Source: Pseudonocardia sp. 73-21 (GTDB lineage Bacteria; Actinomycetota; Actinomycetes; Mycobacteriales; Pseudonocardiaceae). From it: 33,955 nucleotides of DNA. The translations under genes and the position numbers were made by a program. Below are positions 1 through 7,264 of the stretch, piece after piece. Each line of letters starts with the position of its first letter. Position 1 is the stretch's first letter. Where the stretch lies: positions 1 through 33,955 of the forward strand of contig NZ_MKVV01000102.1 in assembly GCF_001899645.1 (NCBI RefSeq), given 5' to 3'. The notes under the pieces were generated by a model. It searched no databases, was not told the DNA's origin, and saw only the letters and a list, made by a program, of their open reading frames with translations.

Positions 1-2160
1 CAACAGGCGCTGCTGCGGATCCATCGCCACAGCCTCCCGCGGACTGATCCCGAAGAACGCTGCGTCGAACCCGGCCACATCGTGCAGGAACCCACCGCGG
101 GCCGGCAGGTCGGGAGGGACTGTCCAGCCCCGGTCGGAGGGAAAGCCAGCCAGCACGTCACGACCAGCACGCGCCACCTGCCATAGGTCCTCCGGACAAC
201 CGATCCCGCCGGGATAACGGCACGCCATCCCGACGATCGCGATCGGCTCACTCGATGATCCCGCGGACCGGGTCTGCACAACGTTGTCGCGCATGCCTCG
301 CTGTCGCATCCGCTTTCGCAAATATATGGCCATACGCTGCGGTGTGGGGTGGTCGAAGACAATCCCGGCCGGCAGCCTCAACCCGATAGCGACGGCGAGA
401 GCATCGCGGATCCGCACAGCACCCAGAGAGTCGATGCCCCGATCACGGAAGGACACGCCCGCGCCCATCGCCGGGGACGGGGACACTCCGAGCACGTTGC
501 CCACGGTCCGCTCGACGAGCTCGGCAAGTGCACGTTCGTCGAGCTCATCGGCATATCGATTCTCCTCCGCAAGTGGCACCACGTCCGCGGCCCATCCGGA
601 AGAGGCTCCGGTTGTGGCTGGCGGCGTCGGCAGAGCAGGATCAAGGTGGCGCCTCAGAACCTTGCCGGACGCCGTGCGCGGTAGGTCAGTGGTGACGCGG
701 AACGCCACAGGCACCTTCCCCGCGCCGAGCTCTCGCCGACACACCTCGACGACCACATCCAGGTCGAGCTGGGGCGCATCAGCGGGTACTAGAAACGCGA
801 CGGGGACTTGACCGAGATCGTCGTCCCTACGACCTACCACGGCCGCGTCTGCAACCCCCGGCACCGACCGCAGCACGTTCTCCACCTCGACGGGATGAAT
901 GTTGTCCCCGCCCCGGATTATCAGATCGTCGCGTCGCCCACTGACGTGCAGGAAGCCCTGTTCGTCCTGACGCGCCAAGTCGCCCGTGTGGTAAAAGCCG
1001 TCTCTCAAGACGCGATCGGTGGCGTCCGGAAGACCGTGGTAACCGAGCATGAGATTGGGCCCCGACACCCAGACCTCACCCTCCTCGCCCGGCTCGACGT
1101 CCCGGCCCGAGCTGGGCTCGACGATCCGCGTCGTCACACCGGGGACTGGCTGCCCACATGAGCCCGGCACGCGTGGCCCGCCGGGTCGCTCGGTCGCGAT
1201 GGAACCGTTGGTCTCCGTACTGGCGTAGAGATTGACGAGCTTGCATCCGACTACGTCGGCGATGGCGTCGCCGAGCGTCGAGGGACCAATCGCACCGGCC
1301 ATCACGCACATTCGTAGCGAGGGCATTGCCTGTGGGCGCTCGCGCAGTCTCGTTAGCATCCGGCTGTATAGAGTGGGCACTCCGGCGATCACAGTGGCGC
1401 CGTGTTCGACGACCTCGGCGATGACGTCATCCGGCGCCATCCCAGGCACGAGCCTGCACTGCGCACCAGTCGCCATCACGCCGACGATGCAGAACACGTG
1501 CGACCAGCTGTGTTGCAGCGGAAGCGGCCACACCACGACGTCCGCAGTGTCCAGCCCGAGGACTGCCGCATAACACGCGGCCACTGACCACAGGCAGCTG
1601 CGCTGCGTCGAGACGACCCCCTTGGGCCGACCTGATGTACCCGATGTGTAGATCATGAAAGCCGGGTCGTCCAGACCCAGGTCGTCGCGTGGACCGACCT
1701 CGGACTCTTGCTCTAGGAACACGTCAACGTCGTGCAGATGTGGGCTGTCCGCTCCGGTCACCTGGCCGACAACGAGCAGCAGGCCTTGCAAGGCCGCCGA
1801 GCCGGCGTGCCGCTCAGCCATCTCGCCCGTGACCACCACACAGGAGGCGCCGCTGTCATGCACGATGTGGCCCAACTCGACTGTAGTGCTGCGGGGATCA
1901 ACCGGTACCGCGATCGCAGACACGCGGTGAACCGCCAGCCAGACCTCGATGGTCGTTACCTGCTCGGGCAGGCCTATCACCACCCGATCACCTCGCTGGA
2001 CACCCAGCGCAGCCATGTGTCCAGCGAGCCGCCCCGACCGCTCCCACAGCTGCGCCCACGTCACCTTGATGTTGATGTCGGAGTACGCGACGTCGTCGCC
2101 GCGATCAGTCGCGTGCCGGGCAACGAGAACGTGCAGGGGCTGGATGAGATCTGACCGCAA
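1..2160 (-). CDS. Type I polyketide synthase, loading module: CoA-ligase-like domain, ACP and start of KS (3' end outside window)
   Basis: Begins a modular polyketide synthase by adenylating a free carboxylic acid and passing it to its own carrier protein. Read on the minus strand, residues 1 to ~510 are an acyl-CoA ligase/adenylation domain, with the AMP-binding signature YTSGTSGRPKG near residue 168, the motif FYHTGDLAR, and the C-terminal TASGKV lysine loop near 498. After only ~35 linker residues comes an ACP with phosphopantetheine serine in GIDSLG at ~578. A ketosynthase follows from ~637 (EPIAIVGMACRYPGG, FDAAFFGISPREA) and runs off the edge. No enoylreductase lies between ligase and ACP, unlike rapamycin/FK506 loaders. 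The start is a TTG preceded by AAGGAG at 6 nt, giving MRSDLIQPLHVL, which resembles rifamycin-type loading modules. The divergent chorismatase suggests a chorismate-derived starter; 3-amino-5-hydroxybenzoate is an alternative from ligase similarity alone. Confidence 0.9.
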   Translation of the reverse strand, partial: MRSDLIQPLHVLVARHATDRGDDVAYSDINIKVTWAQLWERSGRLAGHMAALGVQRGDRVVIGLPEQVTTIEVWLAVHRVSAIAVPVDPRSTTVELGHIVHDSGASCVVVTGEMAERHAGSAALQGLLLVVGQVTGADSPHLHDVDVFLEQESEVGPRDDLGLDDPAFMIYTSGTSGRPKGVVSTQRSCLWSVAACYAAVLGLDTADVVVWPLPLQHSWSHVFCIVGVMATGAQCRLVPGMAPDDVIAEVVEHGATVIAGVPTLYSRMLTRLRERPQAMPSLRMCVMAGAIGPSTLGDAIADVVGCKLVNLYASTETNGSIATERPGGPRVPGSCGQPVPGVTTRIVEPSSGRDVEPGEEGEVWVSGPNLMLGYHGLPDATDRVLRDGFYHTGDLARQDEQGFLHVSGRRDDLIIRGGDNIHPVEVENVLRSVPGVADAAVVGRRDDDLGQVPVAFLVPADAPQLDLDVVVEVCRRELGAGKVPVAFRVTTDLPRTASGKVLRRHLDPALPTPPATTGASSGWAADVVPLAEENRYADELDERALAELVERTVGNVLGVSPSPAMGAGVSFRDRGIDSLGAVRIRDALAVAIGLRLPAGIVFDHPTPQRMAIYLRKRMRQRGMRDNVVQTRSAGSSSEPIAIVGMACRYPGGIGCPEDLWQVARAGRDVLAGFPSDRGWTVPPDLPARGGFLHDVAGFDAAFFGISPREAVAMDPQQRLL

Positions 2161-2166
2161 CGGGTA

Positions 2167-2172
2167 CTCCTT
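2167..2172 (-). promoter_or_regulatory. Ribosome binding site fixing the TTG start of the PKS
   Basis: On the minus strand the sequence AAGGAG stands 6 nt before TTG. No ATG or GTG in that frame gives a sensible ligase N-terminus, so this site decides the start. Confidence 0.6.
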
Positions 2173-2864
2173 CTCGGGCCTGGCGATTCGAGCGGCAATC
2201 GTGACGAATTGCGCACGACGATGCGGACCGCCGGCTCCATGGCACGCACAGGAAAGCGGAAAGGTGGTTCGAACCGAATCTGGACAACACGGCGATAGCG
2301 GCAGACGTTGGCGCCGTAATAAGGCCCAAGATCGCAGCAGCGTTTAAGTCGACCGATTGCCCAGCGAGAGTGCCCTGTCCCGCAGGACCTCTAGAATGTG
2401 ACTAGCCTGACAAATAGTACATGCGTCACGGCTCTGTAACGAACGCGAAACAACACAGGCCATCAAGCCCCCACCCGCCCCGACAGTGATGTGGTCGTGA
2501 TCGACGCTACACCCAGATCTCGAACGATGGAAGGTGCATCAGTGCGGCCATGTCGGTCTACGAGGCGAAGGACGAGGCAGGGGTCATGCGAGCCGAGCGG
2601 CAGGTACGCTTGCGACACGTACTCGTTTCGTTGCCTTCACAAGCAGGGCGCTCCAACCCCGGGCATCACAGCGCGGAGCTCGGCGCAGTGTGTCGAGCAT
2701 AACAAGACACAGGCGCTACTGACAGGCCATAGTGTCCTTTGCGGGAAGGAGTAACCGCCGATTACTCGACACGATCCCAGCCCGTTGTATTAGCGACGAA
2801 TGGAGTTGTCGATGGTTCTCGAAGTAGTGCAATTACGCGTCATTGAACAAGTTGAGCAGGAGAT
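2173..2864. other. Divergent intergenic region between PKS and chorismatase
   Basis: About 700 bases without a recognisable gene; the short open frames here have no family features. The span must hold the promoters of both divergent genes. A TAGAAT (2392-2397) resembles a -10 box but has no matching -35, so I do not assign a promoter. GC content falls visibly here compared with the PKS. Confidence 0.5.
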
Positions 2865-3869
2865 ATGACTAATCTCAGATGCTCAATTGATGCGAAGGCT
2901 GACAAGCACGAGAACATACTCGGGGTCGTCAGGTACGGCACCAGTTCAAGTGATCCGTCGATCACTAGTGGATTCCCAGTCGTCACTGTTCACTCGACAG
3001 CGCGCACCGACGAAGAATTCCAGGAAGTCTGGACCACGTCGGCGCCCGTTCAATCTGACCGAGACGGCGACATATACTATGCAATGGATGGGGAGACTCT
3101 TTTTTGCGCATGCCGAGTTCCAGAGTCGGCCACATATCGAGATTCGGTTCGAGCGGCATATGAGAGCACCCTAACACTCGTCCACAATTTGAACTATCCG
3201 AACATATTCAGGATTTGGAATTACGTTTCCGGCATAAATGATCGCAATTCTAGTGGCCTTGAGATCTACCGCGACTTCTGCCACGGTCGAGCGGAAGCTC
3301 TATCCACTATGCAAGGCCAATGGACCACTCGCCTACCAGCGGCCACAGGAATCGGCTCGCTAAGCGGCGGAATCGTCATCTACTGCCTCAGCGCCAGGAC
3401 TGGATTCCCGTCGCACTTCGAAAATCCTCATCAGATTCCAGCCTACCGCTATCCAAGTCAGTACGGTCCACGATCTCCGAGTTTCGCTCGTGCAACAATG
3501 GTGCAGCATTCGCCGAACAACACTCACCGAATTCTATACCTGTCCGGCACGGCCAGCGTGGTAGGGCACGAGACCGCTCACCCCGGCGACTTGCGCAGAC
3601 AGTTCGTCACGACGATGGAGAACATCGAGACCCTTCTGCAATCGATCTCGACGGACACAGGCGACCCTCTCTGCGTCAATCAGTTCAGGCTAATGAAGGT
3701 GTACGTTCGACGGTCGGAGGACATGCCGCTAGTGAGGGAGATGCTCCGCGACGCCCTCGTGCCCAGGACGCAGCTAAGGCTGGTCAACGCTGACATCTGC
3801 CGATCGGACCTACTGCTCGAGATCGAAGGAGTACTTGACGCTACCGATGTTGGACACCCTCCGACATGA
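2865..3869 (+). CDS. Chorismatase (FkbO/Hyg5-like chorismate hydrolase)
   Basis: Predicted to hydrolyse chorismate with loss of pyruvate. Known members give 3,4-dihydroxycyclohexa-1,5-dienecarboxylate (FkbO/RapK, for FK506 and rapamycin) or 3-hydroxybenzoate (Hyg5/cuevaene type). The 334-residue length is normal. The family block YLSGTASVVGHET is seen at about 225-237, followed by HPGD. The C-terminal block has Cys312 and Glu319 seven residues apart in ICRSDLLLE; as I recall the literature, a cysteine there goes with Hyg5-type enzymes and the glutamate is catalytic. It faces the PKS whose loading module activates a free acid, so it probably makes the starter. AGGAG lies only 2 nt before the ATG, so the start is acceptable but not ideal. 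Base composition is much less GC-rich than the neighbours, suggesting separate acquisition. Confidence 0.85.
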   Translation: MTNLRCSIDAKADKHENILGVVRYGTSSSDPSITSGFPVVTVHSTARTDEEFQEVWTTSAPVQSDRDGDIYYAMDGETLFCACRVPESATYRDSVRAAYESTLTLVHNLNYPNIFRIWNYVSGINDRNSSGLEIYRDFCHGRAEALSTMQGQWTTRLPAATGIGSLSGGIVIYCLSARTGFPSHFENPHQIPAYRYPSQYGPRSPSFARATMVQHSPNNTHRILYLSGTASVVGHETAHPGDLRRQFVTTMENIETLLQSISTDTGDPLCVNQFRLMKVYVRRSEDMPLVREMLRDALVPRTQLRLVNADICRSDLLLEIEGVLDATDVGHPPT

Positions 3870-3923
3870 CCTGCTTGACCTTTGCCGCACAGCCTCAGTC
3901 GCGTCATAATGATTGGAGAAGTC

Positions 3924-4403
3924 GTGCTAGAAGGTAATGGCCCCGCCCTACCGCCCGCCGGGTCCGTGCTCGACGAAGGCCTGCTTGCATTGTTCGGCGA
4001 GCACGGAAATGGGAACCTCGTTACATTGAAGCGGGACGGCCGCCCGCAGATGTCGGTGGTGTCCTATGCATTTGACGCTGCTAAACGCACAATTCAGGTC
4101 TCGGTCACAGAATCGCGTGCGAAGTCTCGCAACCTTCGCCGCGACCCTCGCGCAAGCTTTATGGTGACTGGTCCAGGCATGGAAGTGTATGTGGTAGGCG
4201 AAGGAATTGCGGCGCTCACACCACCCGCAACCGATCCACAGGATGCGACGGTCGAGGCCACTGTCATCCTCTACCGGGCCATCGTCGGCGAGCATCCGGA
4301 CTGGGATGCATTCCGCGCCGCACTAGTAGCCGACCAGCGGGTCGTCCTCACACTGCCACTCGACCATGTGTATGGATGGACGGGGCCCGCCGACCAAGAT
4401 TGA
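3924..4403 (+). CDS. PPOX-class flavin/F420-dependent oxidoreductase (Rv1155-like split barrel)
   Basis: Small cytosolic enzyme of the pyridoxamine-5'-phosphate-oxidase fold, a group that in actinobacteria often binds F420 or FMN. The sequence shows the usual pattern: an N-terminal helix ending LLALFGEHGNG, then NLVTLKRDGRPQMSVVSYAFD, the basic stretch SRAKSRNLRRDPRAS, and a C-terminal strand with VVLTLPLDHVYGW. I place the start at GTG 3924 because GGAG precedes it by 5 nt, giving 159 residues; an in-frame ATG at 3909 lacks a binding site. It lies 54 nt downstream of the chorismatase on the same strand and may be cotranscribed, perhaps as a tailoring reductase, but a housekeeping role is equally possible. 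Substrate unknown. Confidence 0.75.
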   Translation: MLEGNGPALPPAGSVLDEGLLALFGEHGNGNLVTLKRDGRPQMSVVSYAFDAAKRTIQVSVTESRAKSRNLRRDPRASFMVTGPGMEVYVVGEGIAALTPPATDPQDATVEATVILYRAIVGEHPDWDAFRAALVADQRVVLTLPLDHVYGWTGPADQD

Positions 4404-4415
4404 CGACCGAACCTC

Positions 4416-4428
4416 GCCCCGCCGGGGC
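4416..4428 (+). terminator. Weak hairpin after the PPOX gene
   Basis: GCCCC-GCC-GGGGC forms a 5-bp GC stem 12 nt after the stop, with no T-run. It could act as a factor-independent terminator in a high-GC host, or be chance. Confidence 0.25.
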
Positions 4429-4686
4429 AAGTCGAGCTGGATGTCACCTTTCTTCTTGGTCGTCATCCGTACAGCGGTGACGGTTCTGCCTGAGCGGGCT
4501 CATGCTGCTGGGCTACCACTCAGCGTGTCTATGCGTGGATCTTGATCACTTGTGTTGATCTTGTGTGCACGCGGTACTGCGGTGACGATGGCCCGGTGGT
4601 CGCCGATGACTCGGCGTCCCGTGCGGTCTTCACAACTGGTCAGTAGAGCTCGACTCGTCGACCGCTCGTATGGCCGGGCCCATTGG

Positions 4687-5307
4687 TCATGCCAAGTCCA
4701 CAGCACCTCCACGACCTGCCCGACAACCCCCGGTGAGGCGACCCACTCCGGGCAGCGGAACACCGACTCCGAGGCCGGCAGATCCCGACTCGGCGGCAGC
4801 GGTGGTGATCACGGCGCCGATCCGGTCGGGGTAGGCGGTGCGTTCGACCATCACCGGTCGCCCGTCCAACAGCCGCACCCGCAGCAGGAACCACACCGGC
4901 GACCGCGGCGGCACGGCGAGCTCGTGGCACTCCCGTTCCGTCCCGGGGCGGCGCTCCAACGAGACCACCCGACCGGACGGCGTCGCCCCCGTCGACCGGG
5001 CCCACAACGTGAAGCTCCGCAGTTCCGCGAAACCCTGCCGGCGCACGCCACCGGCCACCACCCGGCGGGCCCCCTGCCGCGACATCACCACGCCCTCGGC
5101 CCGCAACGCCGCGAACGCCTGCCGCACCGTGCCCCTCGACACCCCGTACTGCTCGGCGAGCACGCTCTCCGACGGCAGACTCGAACCCGGCGGGTGCAGC
5201 CCGCCCTCGATCCCGGCCAGGATCCCGTTCACGACCCGTCGGTACAACAGATCCACGACCGGCTCACCCACAACCCACCACCACTCCCGGGACGCCGAAC
5301 CCGCCAC
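4687..5307 (-). CDS. GntR-family transcriptional regulator with deteriorated UTRA domain
   Basis: DNA-binding regulator of the HutC/UTRA branch. The winged helix-turn-helix is intact at about residues 18-85 (LYRRVVNGILAGI, LPSESVLAEQYGVSRGTVR, ALRAEGVV). The UTRA effector domain starts normally (FTLWARSTG, VWFLLRVRLLDGRPVMVERT) but loses family character after AYPDRIGAVI near residue 165. The second half of UTRA is not found in this frame, and I saw no convincing continuation in the other two. The gene is thus probably 3'-truncated or frameshifted; DNA binding could survive without normal ligand control. GTG starts at 5307 and 5271 are both possible. Two imperfect palindromes of GntR-operator type lie 190-270 nt upstream in a repeat that recurs upstream of the SARP regulator. 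Confidence 0.7.
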   Translation of the reverse strand: MAGSASREWWWVVGEPVVDLLYRRVVNGILAGIEGGLHPPGSSLPSESVLAEQYGVSRGTVRQAFAALRAEGVVMSRQGARRVVAGGVRRQGFAELRSFTLWARSTGATPSGRVVSLERRPGTERECHELAVPPRSPVWFLLRVRLLDGRPVMVERTAYPDRIGAVITTAAAESGSAGLGVGVPLPGVGRLTGGCRAGRGGAVDLA

Positions 5308-5494
5308 AACGCTACGGCGGGCAGGTAGGAACAGCCCACCCGCGGTTTGATCAACTGCACCATCGAACCGCGACGACCCTCCGTCGCAGCCGACACGCCC
5401 CGTCGAAGGCGTTCAGCGCCTGTCGAGCGGCAGCCAAGCACGGAACGGGTGAACAAGGCGCCAACGCCGCCACCACCGAATGGAACAAGCTTGC

Positions 5495-5815
5495 CGGACC
5501 TGACGAGTAGACAAGGGGTCCCTGCCACCGGGCCTGACTTCAGGGCAAGTCCGGCCGGACCTGATGACTCGTCAAGGGGTCACGGAGTTAGCGTATCCTT
5601 CTCGAAGCATCTATGCAGGTCAGGACGTTGATCACTGTCCACAGTGTCAGATTGACTCCTTGTCCCCCAGCCCGGCCCGAAGAGTCCGCTGACCTGCGGA
5701 AACAGACCCTGCGCACGTCATCGTGGTGCAGGTCGAAGCAGTTCAGGACCGTTCACCCCGGTTCAGCGCAGATCTGTGCTCCAGATTTGCTCCACACGCA
5801 ACAGTCAATCGAACG
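5495..5815. repeat. Dispersed ~300-bp non-coding repeat, copy 1
   Basis: Closely resembles 10811-11105 in the same orientation. A 42-base stretch (5626-5667) is identical to 10908-10949, and similarity continues with small changes on both sides. It contains a perfect inverted repeat CACTGT-CC-ACAGTG at 5633-5646 and two imperfect 13-base palindromes, TGACGAGTAGACA (5501-5513) and TGATGACTCGTCA (5562-5574). No coding potential is evident. It sits upstream of the minus-strand GntR gene. Confidence 0.75.
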
Positions 5816-5824
5816 GTGGGCCCT

Positions 5825-6180
5825 TGACGGCACTCCGTGGGCGAGAACGGCGACGATGAGGTGCCGGACCCGTGCCTCCGCGGTGGGTCGATCCAGGCCG
5901 CGGTCACGGCGCAGGAGCTTCCAGGTGTATACATCGGTCGCGACGACCAGCAGATCGGTGAGTTCCTCGCGCACAGCTTCCGGTCACGCCGCGAACTGCG
6001 GGGCGAACACCTCCGCGACCAGCTCCCGATAAATGCAACGTCCGAAGTCACATGTTCGGGCGGAAGCTGTCGTCGAACAATTCCTGGGCCCAGCAGCTTC
6101 AGCACCCCGATCCCCCGCCGCTCGTACTGATCGAAGATCGCGTGCACGGCGGCGGGCACGTCACCCGCGGGCGCCGCCCG
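5825..6180 (-). pseudogene. TetR-family regulator remnant (C-terminal half)
   Basis: Pieces of a TetR ligand-binding domain can be read on the minus strand in shifting frames: DVPAAVHAIFDQYERRG, then ELFDDSFRPN, then IYRELVAEVFAPQFAA, an in-frame TGA, and PEAVREELTDLLVVATDVY ending LIVAVLAHG. At least two frame changes and one stop codon make this a true relic rather than one sequencing error. The N-terminal HTH is not recognisable upstream, although RRFGS-like traces occur before the first block. Confidence 0.6.
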
Positions 6181-6486
6181 ATCCTGCTGGATCTCCTCCA
6201 TACCGAACTGCGATGCCCTTGGTCGGCGGGGACCGGCCTGTGCGAGGTCACGCCACGACGAGGCTCGTCGCTGCGGCACGAGCGAGCCTGGCACGGGCCC
6301 TGGCACAAGCCCGCCCCGCGCCGCGGGCTCGGCGGCCCCACCGTCCCAATGCTGCAGCGCCGGCAAGCCGGGATGGTGTCGGGCGAGCCGAGTCCACAGG
6401 TCCGGGACGAACTTGCCAAGCCCGACCGACGCTCCGCGCGGCACGATGTGCAGTGATCACGACGGGCCGATCACCGTCCCTGCGCG

Positions 6487-7167
6487 TCATGAGCCGAAGA
6501 CGAGCCGTTCGCGGCGCCTGAAGCTTGGTCGCACCAGCGCCAGAATCGGGGTAAGAACTGGCCCCGCCGTGCGCCGGAGTCGGGCGTACTCCTCAGGTGT
6601 GGCGACGCTGACGATTCGGGGCAACGAGAACGTCAACTCGTAGCGGGCGCCGGGCCCGCTCTTGCGGGCGGCTTGCTCGGTTCGCGCCCACTCCGCGGCG
6701 GGTACGTATTTCTCCACGACGGGGAAGATGGCAGCCTCCTCCGCCTCGATGTGCTCGTCGAGCTCATCGCGCACGCGGGCCAGTCCGGCGGCGAGCTCGA
6801 CCGCGCTGTCGCGGCGACGGTCCTCAGGCGCTTGGGCAAAGGTGGTGGCCGCGACCCGAACGGTGTCGAGCATCGGGTCCAGGGCGCTGTGGTCGTCGCT
6901 GAGTACCGCGAGATCGACACTGTCGCCCGCGTACTGGGCGATCACCGGCCAGCCGATCTCGTCCTCGGCGGCGTGGTGATGGTGGATCTCGTCGCACAGA
7001 TCGCGGCACCAGCGCACAAGCGCAGCCGTACGCCGGTTCGGGCAGTCTGTCCGGCCGGCGGCGATCGCCTCGACGACGGCGGTCAACCGGTGCAGGTCGG
7101 CGCGCATCATGCGATGGCCGAGGGTCATCCCCAGCAGGTCGGGGACATCAGGTCGGGGTCCGGACAC
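6487..7167 (-). CDS. Hemerythrin HHE cation-binding domain protein
   Basis: A four-helix hemerythrin-like protein of about 226 residues that would bind a di-iron centre; relatives act in oxygen or nitric-oxide sensing or as iron/stress proteins. Ligand-type residues are visible: HRMMRADLHRL at the front, the cluster CDEIHHHHAAEDE, SDDHSALD, and DELDEHIEAEEAAIFP near the end. The C-terminal 50 residues (PEEYARLRRTAGPVL) form a tail often seen in actinobacterial homologues. GTG 7167 is preferred because AGAGGA stands 6 nt before it; an ATG at 7182 is in frame but lacks a site. It lies about 100 nt after the end of the SARP gene on the same strand and may be in its transcript. No functional tie to the other genes is apparent. 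Confidence 0.85.
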   Translation of the reverse strand: MSGPRPDVPDLLGMTLGHRMMRADLHRLTAVVEAIAAGRTDCPNRRTAALVRWCRDLCDEIHHHHAAEDEIGWPVIAQYAGDSVDLAVLSDDHSALDPMLDTVRVAATTFAQAPEDRRRDSAVELAAGLARVRDELDEHIEAEEAAIFPVVEKYVPAAEWARTEQAARKSGPGARYELTFSLPRIVSVATPEEYARLRRTAGPVLTPILALVRPSFRRRERLVFGS

Positions 7168-7264
7168 GGTAGGTCCTCTCATCGGGGAGGTCCCACGATG
7201 CCGGGTGGCTCTTGGTGGCGACTTGCTCGCGGCTTGGTCCTGCGACGGTGGCGTCGCGTGTCGA

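Noticed and set aside
284..811. Plus-strand open frames across the first 2 kb
   Set aside because: All are shadows of the minus-strand PKS, whose ligase, ACP and KS motifs are continuous in one frame.
2491..2754. 87-codon open frame upstream of the chorismatase
   Set aside because: No binding site, no family likeness and basic/random composition; treated as non-coding.
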